A stretch of 5,301 nt of DNA, from contig CAMJHX010000105.1 of NCBI GenBank assembly GCA_946405655.1, forward strand, positions 1-5,301. Reading direction: 5' to 3'. This document shows, piece by piece, positions 1 through 5,301 of the stretch. Made by a program: the position numbers and the translations under genes. Under the pieces are notes generated by a model that was not told the origin of the DNA, did no database searches, and was given only the letters and a program-made list of their open reading frames with translations. Source of the stretch: an uncultured Clostridia bacterium (GTDB taxonomy: Bacteria; Bacillota; Clostridia; Oscillospirales; Oscillospiraceae). The stretch's first letter is position 1; each line of letters begins with the position of its first letter.

Positions 1-2
1 GA

Positions 3-620
3 ATGCTGAACGTCGCTCTGCCGAAGGGCCGTCTCGGCGAGAAGGCCTATGATCTCATGGCCCGCGCGGGCTATGAATGCCCGGAGCTGCTCGCGGGCGG
101 GCGCAAGCTGACATTTGAAAACGAAACCGCCGGCGTCCGGTATTTCTGGGTGAAGCCCTCGGACGTGCCGATCTACGTCGAGCGCGGCGCGGCGGACGTA
201 GGCATCGCGGGCAAGGACATCCTGCTCGAATACGCGCCGGAGGTCTATGAGCTGATGGATCTCGGCATCGGCAAATGCCGCATGTGCGTCGCGGGCTTCC
301 AGAACTTTCGCGACGAGGGCGACCGCGATCTGCGCGTGGCGACGAAGTTTCCGCGCATCGCGAAGGCCCACTACGCCGAAAAGGGACGCGACATCACGAT
401 CATCAAGCTCAACGGCTCCATTGAGATCGCGCCGCTGCTCGGTCTCTCGGACGTGATTGTCGACATTGTCGAGACCGGCAAGACCCTTTTGGAAAACGGG
501 CTCGCCCCGCTTGAGACCGTGACGGAGATCTCCGCGCGGTTCATCGCGAACACCGCGAGCTACGCCTTTCATTCTGACGAGATCCGCACCATGTGCGAGA
601 ACATTGGAGAGATATTATGA
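3..620 (+). CDS. hisG: ATP phosphoribosyltransferase catalytic subunit, short form (HisG)
   Basis: Catalyses the first committed step of histidine synthesis: condensation of ATP with PRPP to phosphoribosyl-ATP, in the cytoplasm. The 205-residue protein has the family hallmarks: LPKGRLGEK at 6-14, DVPIYVERGAADVGIAGKD at about 54-72, and a C-terminal PRPP-binding stretch at 136-162 (LNGSIEIAP, then DIVETGKTL). It ends soon after this, so it lacks the C-terminal regulatory domain of long HisG (about 290-300 residues). Short forms are known to work with HisZ, a HisRS-like regulatory subunit, which would carry feedback inhibition by histidine; hisZ is not in this window. The ATG lies two bases from the window edge, so its ribosome binding site cannot be seen, but the N-terminus fits the family exactly. 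The stop overlaps the hisD start by four bases (ATGA), indicating translational coupling. Confidence 0.96.
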   Translation: MLNVALPKGRLGEKAYDLMARAGYECPELLAGGRKLTFENETAGVRYFWVKPSDVPIYVERGAADVGIAGKDILLEYAPEVYELMDLGIGKCRMCVAGFQNFRDEGDRDLRVATKFPRIAKAHYAEKGRDITIIKLNGSIEIAPLLGLSDVIVDIVETGKTLLENGLAPLETVTEISARFIANTASYAFHSDEIRTMCENIGEIL

Positions 621-1897
621 TCCGAATTTTTCAATACGGCGAGGTGCCGAACGAAACGCTGTTTATCCGAAGCCCCCTGATCCAGGACGTGTCCGGCGTG
701 GTGAAAACCATTCTCGCGGACGTGCAGGCGCACGGCGACGAGGCGCTCTTTCGCCTGACGGAGCGGTTTGACGGCGCGAAGCTCGATTCCCTTCTTGTCT
801 CCGACGAGGAAATTGAGGAAGCCTTCAGCGAGGTCAGCGAGGAATACCGCAAGGTTTTGCGCCTCGCGCACGACAACATCGCGGAATATCACCGCCAGCA
901 GATCCGCCCCGGCTTTTCGATCACGCGGCCGGACGGCGTGGTGCTCGGGCAGAAGGTGACGCCGATCGCCAGAGTCGGGCTCTATGTGCCGAACGGCACG
1001 GCCGCCTACCCCTCGAGCCTCCTGATGAACTGCGTGCCGGCAAAGCTCGCAGGCTGCGGCATGCTCGTGATCACAACCCCGCCGGGGCCGGACGGCAAGG
1101 TCGACCCCGCCATTCTCGCGGCGGCGAAGATCGCGGGCGTGGACCGGATCTACAAGATCGGCGGGGCGCAGGCCGTCGCGGCGCTGGCCTACGGCACCGA
1201 GAGCGTGCCGAAGGTGGACAAGATCGTCGGCCCCGGCAACGCCTACGTCGCCGAGGCGAAAAAGCAGGTCTTCGGCGCCGTCGCGATCGACACGATCGCG
1301 GGGCCGAGCGAGGTGCTCATCGTGGCGGACGGCACGAACGACCCCAAGGTGCTCGCGGCCGACATGCTCGCCCAGGCGGAGCACGACGTGATGGCGACGA
1401 GCGTCCTCGTGACGGATTCGCCGGAACTCGGCAGCGCCGTCGCCGAGGAGCTCGAGCGGCAGCTTCAAGCCCTCCCGCGCGAGGAGATCGCCCGCGCGAG
1501 CATTGAAAATAACGGCAAGATTGTCATCTGCAAAGATCTCCGGGACGCCTTTGCCTGCGCCAACGAGATCGCGCCGGAGCACCTGGAGATCGCCGTGGAC
1601 GATCCCTTCTCGTGGCTCGGCATGGTCGAGAACGCGGGCTCCATCTTCCTCGGCAAGCACGCGCCGGAGGCGCTCGGCGACTATCTCGCCGGGCCGAACC
1701 ACACGCTGCCCACCACCGGCACAGCCAAATTCGGCAGCCCCCTCTCAGTGGATGACTTCGTGAAAAAGAGCCAGTACACCTATTACTCCAAGGAAGCCCT
1801 CCGAAATGTGAAGGACGCGATTGTGCTGTTCGCGGAGGAGGAAGGGCTGCGGGGGCATGCGCGGAGCGTGGAGATACGCTTTGAGAGTGGAGAGTGA
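617..1897 (+). CDS. hisD: Histidinol dehydrogenase (HisD)
   Basis: Zinc- and NAD-dependent enzyme that oxidises L-histidinol to L-histidine in two steps, the last reaction of the pathway. From the ATG at 617 the protein is 426 residues, a normal length. Visible motifs are VGLYVPNG (120-127), the core GPGNAYVAEAKK (205-216), IAGPSEVL (227-234), the zinc-ligand region QAEHD (Q253, H256), the catalytic pair E321-H322 in APEHLE, D355 in GDYLAGPNHTLPT, and H414 near the C-terminus; roles are assigned by analogy with the E. coli enzyme. An in-frame ATG exists at 593, but it lies inside hisG. The start at 617 has GGAG at 606-609 with seven bases of spacing and forms the ATGA overlap with hisG. The last four residues (ESGE) and the TGA stop fall inside a GAGAGTG heptamer repeat, so the native C-terminus was probably slightly different. 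Confidence 0.96.
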   Translation: MIRIFQYGEVPNETLFIRSPLIQDVSGVVKTILADVQAHGDEALFRLTERFDGAKLDSLLVSDEEIEEAFSEVSEEYRKVLRLAHDNIAEYHRQQIRPGFSITRPDGVVLGQKVTPIARVGLYVPNGTAAYPSSLLMNCVPAKLAGCGMLVITTPPGPDGKVDPAILAAAKIAGVDRIYKIGGAQAVAALAYGTESVPKVDKIVGPGNAYVAEAKKQVFGAVAIDTIAGPSEVLIVADGTNDPKVLAADMLAQAEHDVMATSVLVTDSPELGSAVAEELERQLQALPREEIARASIENNGKIVICKDLRDAFACANEIAPEHLEIAVDDPFSWLGMVENAGSIFLGKHAPEALGDYLAGPNHTLPTTGTAKFGSPLSVDDFVKKSQYTYYSKEALRNVKDAIVLFAEEEGLRGHARSVEIRFESGE

Positions 1898-1983
1898 AGA
1901 GTGGAGAGTGGAGATGTCCTGCTTTTCAGTCTGCCGCGTCAGCGGCACCTCAGCTCCACTCTCAACGCTCCACGTTCCACTCT
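1883..1983. repeat. Inverted-repeat element with heptamer arms at the hisD 3' end
   Basis: The left arm is four 7-base units, GAGAGTG, GAGAGTG, AAGAGTG, GAGAGTG (1883-1910), followed by GAG. The right arm (1954-1983) is the degenerate reverse complement: aligning 1884-1913 with the complement of 1954-1983 gives 25 matches in 30 positions. The 40-base centre contains a perfect small hairpin, TGCCGC-GTCA-GCGGCA (1932-1947). The design resembles a small non-autonomous inserted element (MITE-like) or a heptamer-repeat hairpin. No transposase and no clear target-site duplication are visible. It covers the hisD stop and ends about five bases before the next gene's ribosome binding site. No T-run follows the right arm, so it is not a typical intrinsic terminator. 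An mRNA hairpin affecting stability or polarity is possible but unproven. Confidence 0.75.
1932..1947 (+). repeat. Small perfect hairpin inside the first repeat element
   Basis: TGCCGC and GCGGCA form a perfect 6-bp GC-rich stem around the 4-base loop GTCA. It sits in the centre of the larger inverted repeat, so a transcript could fold into a stem within a stem. No U-tract follows, which argues against an intrinsic terminator. Confidence 0.6.
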
Positions 1984-1987
1984 GAAA

Positions 1988-1992
1988 AGAGG
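1988..1992 (+). promoter_or_regulatory. Ribosome binding site deciding the TTG start at 1999
   Basis: AGAGG lies six bases before TTG at 1999. It is the only reasonable Shine-Dalgarno match near the start of the membrane-protein gene, and it lies just outside the right arm of the repeat. It favours TTG 1999 over the upstream in-frame GTG at 1894, which lies within the repeat. Confidence 0.6.
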
Positions 1993-1998
1993 TGCGAT

Positions 1999-2661
1999 TT
2001 GAAAAAGACACGCAAGCCCACCACGCGTGCGTGGTATCATCTTTTTGCTCTGCTTCCCGGCGGGTTTCTCTTGATGGTGTCCATATATATGTTTCACAGG
2101 ATGTTCCTCTTTCTCTCTGATTATGGGTTTTGGGAACTCCTGTTCGGGTTTGCAATGAGCTTTTTGTCCCTGCTGCCGACATGGGCGCTTCTCGGCTCAA
2201 TCACCTGCATCTCCGTGAATGACACCGGTATTCGTGAATGGCGTCTGTTTCGACACAAGCGAATGACGTGGCAGGAGGTTCGGGAAGCTGGGCTGTATTG
2301 CTACCCAAGTCGGTTCGGCTACCCCGGCTATCCGGAGCTTTGGAGAGAGTCCGCCTGTCTGTATTTTTCCGATCGTCCACTGATGGATGCAGAACGCGTT
2401 GGATATCGGTCTTATAAAAACTGCATTTCCTTTCCCTACTGCAACACATTCAATCCGTCAAGCCGGAAGGATCGGCGGCTTCGGGAGGCAATTGTGGCGA
2501 ACTATCCCGGCTCTTTGCCGTTCCCGTTTCACGCTATGACGCAGTACGTCTGGCCGGTTTACGTCCTTCGCGCCGAAAACGCTGACGGATCGTTCACGGA
2601 AACGCCCGGTGCGATTCCGGATCCGGCAGAGGTCTATTCCCGCATATTCAACGAAGACTAA
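1999..2661 (+). CDS. Hypothetical membrane protein, two helices plus possible PH-like domain
   Basis: I do not recognise a specific family. From the TTG at 1999 it encodes 220 residues. A short basic N-terminus (MKKTRKPTTR) is followed by two hydrophobic segments at about 13-33 and 45-70, then a soluble region of about 150 residues rich in aromatic and basic residues. The stretch after helix 2 (about 70-100: ISVNDTGIREWRLFRHKRM, then TWQEV) resembles the opening strands of bacterial PH-like domains in small two-helix membrane proteins; this is a weak resemblance, not an assignment. The positive N-terminus suggests that both termini are cytoplasmic. An in-frame GTG at 1894 would add 35 residues, but those translate the repeat element and are probably not real. 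GC (about 45-62% per sampled line, mean near 52%) is well below that of the flanking his genes. Its stop is 14 bases before hisC. Probably an inserted passenger with no evident histidine role. Confidence 0.75.
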   Translation: MKKTRKPTTRAWYHLFALLPGGFLLMVSIYMFHRMFLFLSDYGFWELLFGFAMSFLSLLPTWALLGSITCISVNDTGIREWRLFRHKRMTWQEVREAGLYCYPSRFGYPGYPELWRESACLYFSDRPLMDAERVGYRSYKNCISFPYCNTFNPSSRKDRRLREAIVANYPGSLPFPFHAMTQYVWPVYVLRAENADGSFTETPGAIPDPAEVYSRIFNED

Positions 2662-2665
2662 AGGA
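2661..2665 (+). promoter_or_regulatory. Ribosome binding site for hisC, next to the upstream stop codon
   Basis: AAGGA starts at the last base of the TAA stop of the preceding gene and lies ten bases before the TTG start of hisC, a somewhat long spacing. With no other start in frame downstream of the stop, this supports TTG 2676. It also means hisC translation probably depends on ribosomes finishing the membrane-protein gene. Confidence 0.5.
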
Positions 2666-2675
2666 TCTGATTGAT

Positions 2676-3734
2676 TTGAGCAAGTTTTTCAGCAGCAAAT
2701 ACACATCTCTCGAAGCTTATACCCCCGGCGAGCAGCCGCGGGATCAGCAGTATGTGAAGCTGAACACGAACGAGAGCCCCTATCCCCCGTCGCCCGCTGT
2801 GGTGCGCGCGGCGGAGGCGGAGGCGAAGCGGCTGCAGCTCTACTCCGACCCGGAGAGCACGGAATTGACGCGCGTCGTGGCAGAGTACCTCGGCGTGGAG
2901 CCGGAGAACGTTTTGATGACGAACGGCTCGGACGAAATTTTGAACTTCGCATTCATGGCGTGGGGCGACAGTGACCACCCCTTCATCTTCCCGGACATCA
3001 CCTACGGGTTTTACCCGGTGTTCGCGGAGGTGAACCACGTTCCGTACCGCGAGGTGCCGCTGCAGGCGGATTTTTCGATCCGCGCGAAGGACTTCTGCGG
3101 CGTGAGCGGGAACGTCGTCCTCGCAAACCCGAACGCGCCGACGGGGACGCTCCTCTCGGTCGCAGAGATCGAGGAGATCGTAAAATCCAACCCGGAGCAC
3201 GTTGTCGTGATCGACGAGGCGTACATTGACTTCGGCGGTGAGAGCTGCATTCCGCTGATCAAAAAATACGACAACCTCCTCGTGACGCAGACGTTCTCGA
3301 AGTCCCGCTCGCTCGCGGGCGGTCGGCTCGGCTTCGGCGTTGGCGCGGCGTCGCTCATTCAGGATCTGAACACCCTCAAATATTCCACGAATCCCTACAA
3401 TGTGAACCGCATGACCGCCGCCTGCGGGGTTGCGGCGATCCGCGATAACGTGTATTATCAAACCAACGCCGCCGCGATTCAGGCCTGCCGCGCCTACACC
3501 GCCCTCGCGCTGCGGCAGCGCGGCTTCACCGTGACGGAGTCGATGGCGAACTTCCTCTTCATCCGCGCGCCGAAGTGCTCGGGCGAGGCGCTCTACCGCG
3601 GCCTCAAGGAGCGCGGCGTGCTCATCCGCCACTGGCAGAAAGCCCGCATCCGCGACTGGTGCCGCGTCACGATCGGCACGAAGGAGCAGATGGATGTGTT
3701 TTTGGCGGCGGTGGATGAGATGATGAAAGAGTGA
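2676..3734 (+). CDS. hisC: Histidinol-phosphate aminotransferase (HisC)
   Basis: PLP-dependent class I/II aminotransferase converting imidazole-acetol phosphate and glutamate to histidinol phosphate and 2-oxoglutarate. The 352-residue length is typical. Motifs are VKLNTNESP (27-35), TNGSDEIL (82-89), NPNAPTG (151-157), D180 and Y183 in VIDEAYIDF (PLP contacts), the Schiff-base lysine K209 in TFSKSRSLAGGRLGFG with R217 after it, and R330 in the C-terminal RVTIGT strand that binds the substrate phosphate/carboxylate in this family. The start is TTG; the N-terminus MSKFFSSKY followed by YTPGEQP fits clostridial-type HisC, so no residues seem lost. It is separated from hisD by the inserted element and the membrane-protein gene, and from hisB by a second element. 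Its final Glu codon and TGA stop form the first heptamer (GAGTGAG) of that second element. Confidence 0.95.
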   Translation: MSKFFSSKYTSLEAYTPGEQPRDQQYVKLNTNESPYPPSPAVVRAAEAEAKRLQLYSDPESTELTRVVAEYLGVEPENVLMTNGSDEILNFAFMAWGDSDHPFIFPDITYGFYPVFAEVNHVPYREVPLQADFSIRAKDFCGVSGNVVLANPNAPTGTLLSVAEIEEIVKSNPEHVVVIDEAYIDFGGESCIPLIKKYDNLLVTQTFSKSRSLAGGRLGFGVGAASLIQDLNTLKYSTNPYNVNRMTAACGVAAIRDNVYYQTNAAAIQACRAYTALALRQRGFTVTESMANFLFIRAPKCSGEALYRGLKERGVLIRHWQKARIRDWCRVTIGTKEQMDVFLAAVDEMMKE

Positions 3735-3764
3735 GGAATTAGGAGTTAGGAGTTAGGAGTTGAT

Positions 3765-3790
3765 AGATGGTTCCTGCACCGCAACCATCT
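3765..3790 (+). repeat. Perfect 8-bp stem-loop inside the second element
   Basis: AGATGGTT (3765-3772) and AACCATCT (3783-3790) are exact reverse complements around a 10-base loop. It sits between the left heptamer arm and the inner inverted repeat, sharing base 3790 with the latter. Confidence 0.6.
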
Positions 3791-3910
3791 GTCATCCTGA
3801 GCTTGTCGAAGGATCTTGGCAGCGCAGCAAAAGAGAACATCCCAGTGTCTGTCCGACTGCTCTGCCAAGATTCTTCGACTTAAGCACTCCGTGCTCCGCT
3901 CAGAATGACA
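3790..3910. repeat. Inner inverted repeat of the TCATCCTGAGC/GAAGGATCTTGGC type
   Basis: The left arm is 3790-3821 and the right arm 3863-3910. Two blocks pair: TGTCATCCTGAGC with the complement of 3898-3910 (12 of 13), and GTCGAAGGATCTTGGCA with the complement of 3863-3879 (16 of 17). Between the blocks the left arm has only TT, whereas the right arm carries 18 bases that include their own mini-hairpin, AGCAC-TCC-GTGCT (3883-3895). The core TCATCCTGAGC followed by GAAGGATCTTGGC is, from memory, a dispersed intergenic repeat found in many unrelated bacterial genomes; its function is not established as far as I know. Confidence 0.75.
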
Positions 3911-3970
3911 AGTTTGGAGAACTCCTCACTCCTCACTCCTCACTCCTAACTTGCTTTGATTTCACTCCCC

Positions 3971-3977
3971 AAGGAGG
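3971..3977 (+). promoter_or_regulatory. Strong ribosome binding site for hisB, deciding the start
   Basis: AAGGAGG is a full Shine-Dalgarno match. It lies nine bases before ATG 3987 but only three bases before ATG 3981, so it favours 3987. It lies outside the inserted element and is probably native to hisB. Confidence 0.75.
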
Positions 3978-3986
3978 ACCATGGAT

Positions 3987-4577
3987 ATGAGAACCGCAAC
4001 CATCAATCGAACCACCGCAGAAACCGATATCTCCCTGCGTTTGAATCTCGACGGTCTTGGCGCCCAGCAGATTGACACCGGCGTGGGGTTTTTGGACCAC
4101 ATGCTGAATCTCTTTGCGGCGCACGGGCGCTTTGATCTCTCTGTGACCTGCAAGGGCGACACGAACGTGGACGACCACCACAGCGTGGAGGACATCGGTA
4201 TTGCCCTCGGCATGGCGATCAAACAGGCGCTCGGCGAAAAGCGCGGCGTGCGGCGCTACGGGAGCATGCTCCTGCCGATGGACGAGGCGCTCGTGCTCTG
4301 CGCGCTCGACCTCTCCGGCCGCGCCTGCCTGCGCTATGGGCTCGAGATCCCGACCGAGAAGGTCGGCACGTTCGACACCGAGCTGGTGGAGGAATTCTTT
4401 CAGGCCCTCTGCCGCGAGGCGGGGCTGACGCTGCACCTCAGGCAGCTCGACGGCACGAACTCGCACCACATCATCGAGGCCGCCTTCAAAGCCTTTGCCC
4501 GCGCGCTGCGCGAGGCGGTTTCCATCGACCCGGCCGCGGCGGACGCCGTGCCGAGCACCAAAGGAGTTTTGGTATGA
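3987..4577 (+). CDS. hisB: Imidazoleglycerol-phosphate dehydratase (HisB)
   Basis: Manganese-dependent dehydratase converting imidazole-glycerol phosphate to imidazole-acetol phosphate. The monofunctional form here is 196 residues, the usual length, with no fused histidinol-phosphatase domain, so that activity must come from another gene. Metal and substrate motifs are GFLDHML (34-40, H38), AAHGRFD with H46, DDHHSVED (62-69), PMDEAL (97-102), NSHHIIEA (158-165) and the terminal PSTKG (189-193). I chose ATG 3987 (MRTATI) over ATG 3981, which would add Met-Asp, because of ribosome-binding-site spacing and because IGPDs commonly begin MRTA. Either could be used. The stop overlaps the hisH start as ATGA, indicating coupling. 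Confidence 0.95.
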   Translation: MRTATINRTTAETDISLRLNLDGLGAQQIDTGVGFLDHMLNLFAAHGRFDLSVTCKGDTNVDDHHSVEDIGIALGMAIKQALGEKRGVRRYGSMLLPMDEALVLCALDLSGRACLRYGLEIPTEKVGTFDTELVEEFFQALCREAGLTLHLRQLDGTNSHHIIEAAFKAFARALREAVSIDPAAADAVPSTKGVLV

Positions 4578-5194
4578 TTGCCATCATCGACTACGGCGTG
4601 GGGAACCTCTTTTCCCTCAAAAGCTCGCTGAAGATGATCGGCGCGGAGGCCGTCGTGACGGGCGACGCCGCGGCGATCCGCGCGAGCGACAAGATCATCC
4701 TCCCCGGCGTCGGCGCCTTTGCGGACGCGGCGGCGAAGCTGCGCGCAACGGGGCTCGATCAGGTCGTGATCGAAGAGGCCAAGGCGGGAAAGCCGCTCCT
4801 CGGCATCTGCCTCGGCATGCAGCTGCTGTTTGACCGGAGCATGGAATACGGCGAGCACGCGGGGCTCGGGCTGATCCCCGGCAGCGTGGAGGACTTAAAG
4901 CCCGACATTCCGGCAGACCTCAAGGTGCCGCACATCGGCTGGAACGCGCTGCACCCGCTCCTCGATCACCCGCTGCTGAAATACGTGAAGGACGGCGACT
5001 GCGTCTATTTCGTGCACAGCTTCTACGCCAAGCACTGCGACGAGAGCACGATCGCCGCCGCCGAATACGGCACGGCGGTGACCGCCGCCGTGGCGCGCGG
5101 GAACGTGATGGGCTGCCAGTTTCACCCGGAAAAGAGCGGCCCGGTCGGGCTGAACATCCTCAGAGCCTTTTGCGAACTGGAGGTGACGGCATGA
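4574..5194 (+). CDS. hisH: Imidazole glycerol phosphate synthase, glutaminase subunit (HisH)
   Basis: Class I glutamine amidotransferase that hydrolyses glutamine and channels ammonia to HisF, the cyclase partner, to make imidazole-glycerol phosphate and AICAR. The protein is 206 residues. Features are the N-terminal IIDYGVGNLFSL, the oxyanion strand PGVGAF (44-49), the nucleophile Cys79 in GICLGMQLLF, and the triad partners His184 and Glu186 in CQFHPEKSG. PHIGWN at 119-124 is also typical of HisH. The start is an ATGA overlap with hisB and has AAGGAG at 4561-4566 with seven bases of spacing. The stop overlaps hisA in the same way. hisF is not in the window and is expected after hisA. Confidence 0.96.
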   Translation: MIAIIDYGVGNLFSLKSSLKMIGAEAVVTGDAAAIRASDKIILPGVGAFADAAAKLRATGLDQVVIEEAKAGKPLLGICLGMQLLFDRSMEYGEHAGLGLIPGSVEDLKPDIPADLKVPHIGWNALHPLLDHPLLKYVKDGDCVYFVHSFYAKHCDESTIAAAEYGTAVTAAVARGNVMGCQFHPEKSGPVGLNILRAFCELEVTA

Positions 5195-5301
5195 TTCTCC
5201 TTCCCGCGATCGATTTATACGAGGGCCGCGCGGTGCGGCTCTATCAGGGCGACTACAAACAAATGACCGTCTATGCCGAGCACGGCGCGGACATGGCGGC
5301 A
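5191..5301 (+). CDS. hisA: Phosphoribosyl-formimino-AICAR-phosphate isomerase (HisA), 5' part only
   Basis: Only the first 37 codons are present; the gene continues past the right edge. The enzyme is a (beta/alpha)8 barrel catalysing the Amadori rearrangement of ProFAR to PRFAR. The start MILLPAIDLYEGRAVRL, then QGDY, is diagnostic, with catalytic Asp8 in the first strand. The ATG overlaps the hisH stop (ATGA), with GGAGG at 5179-5183 and seven bases of spacing. HisF shares the fold, but its N-terminus (usually including a conserved CLD motif) differs, so HisA is preferred. Confidence 0.93.
   Translation, partial: MILLPAIDLYEGRAVRLYQGDYKQMTVYAEHGADMAA

Larger units (their letters stand above)
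3729..3950. repeat. Nested inverted-repeat element between hisC and hisB
   Basis: The outer arms are 7-base tandem units. The left arm has GAGTGAG, GAATTAG, GAGTTAG, GAGTTAG and GAGTT (3729-3761); the right arm has CTCCTCA three times and CTCCTAA (3922-3949). Aligning 3731-3761 with the complement of 3920-3950 gives 26 matches in 31. Inside are a perfect 8-bp stem (3765-3790) and a second large inverted repeat (3790-3821 with 3863-3910). This is a MITE-like or compound palindromic insertion without a coding gene. An open frame across it (3760-3990) reads CHPELVEGSW, a peptide I recognise from memory as a spurious translation of a widespread intergenic repeat. No transposase, T-run or convincing promoter is seen. 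It starts within the last codons of hisC and stops about 20 bases before the hisB ribosome binding site. Confidence 0.8.

Noticed and set aside
569..1702. 377-codon minus-strand open frame opposite hisD
   Set aside because: It is the antisense shadow of a high-GC gene; composition is Arg/His/Asp/Leu-rich without family motifs, whereas hisD on the plus strand is unmistakable.
1883..1990. Intrinsic terminator after hisD
   Set aside because: The stem is long with a 40-base loop and is followed by GAAAAGAGG rather than a T-run; the operon continues downstream.
1745..2200. 151-codon minus-strand open frame across the hisD end and first repeat
   Set aside because: It spans the end of hisD, the repeat (giving STLHSSLSTL-type peptide) and the start of the membrane-protein gene; no motif or ribosome binding site supports it.
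2658..3632. 324-codon minus-strand open frame opposite hisC
   Set aside because: It is an antisense shadow of hisC with the same low-information Arg/Val/His-rich composition.
3729..3950. CRISPR array or phage attachment site
   Set aside because: The repeats are contiguous 7-base units and inverted arms without regular spacers; there is no integrase or tRNA nearby.
3863..3960. Terminator or new promoter before hisB
   Set aside because: Strong palindromes are present, but no T-run follows them, and I could not find a -35/-10 pair with suitable spacing.
3760..3990. 76-codon plus-strand open frame from TTG in the hisC-hisB gap
   Set aside because: It translates the nested repeats (CHPELVEGSW, SLLTPHSSLLT), has no ribosome binding site, and runs into the hisB start. 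It is a repeat artefact, not a gene.

Overview
The window is part of a histidine biosynthesis operon, all on the plus strand. The order is hisG, hisD, an unrelated membrane-protein gene, hisC, hisB, hisH, and the first 37 codons of hisA, which runs off the right edge. Gene order, a short-form HisG, strong AAGGAGG-type ribosome binding sites, TTG starts and high GC in the his genes (sampled lines about 65-73%) suggest a high-GC member of the Firmicutes, class Clostridia, perhaps Oscillospiraceae/Ruminococcaceae-like. That placement is inference from layout and protein style, not a database match.

Three junctions (hisG/hisD, hisB/hisH, hisH/hisA) are the tight ATGA stop-start overlaps expected of a compact, translationally coupled operon. 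Two junctions break the pattern. After hisD (about 1883-1983) and after hisC (about 3729-3950) lie non-coding insertions. Each is bounded by inverted arms made of degenerate 7-base tandem units, purine-rich on the 5' side and pyrimidine-rich on the 3' side, with further hairpins inside. Each begins at the very end of the upstream gene, so the last codons and the stop of hisD and hisC lie in repeat sequence.

Between hisD and hisC, directly after the first element, is a 220-codon gene with a TTG start. It encodes a protein with two predicted membrane helices followed by a soluble domain that may be PH-like. Its GC is lower (about 50-55% in sampled lines) and it has no known link to histidine synthesis, so it looks like a later insertion.

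The his enzymes cover ATP phosphoribosyltransferase (step 1), the isomerase HisA (partial), the HisH glutaminase subunit of imidazole-glycerol-phosphate synthase, the dehydratase HisB, the aminotransferase HisC and the terminal dehydrogenase HisD. hisF and hisI/E would be expected to the right, and hisZ to the left or elsewhere. I see no RNA genes, CRISPR array, transposase, convincing promoter or intrinsic terminator.
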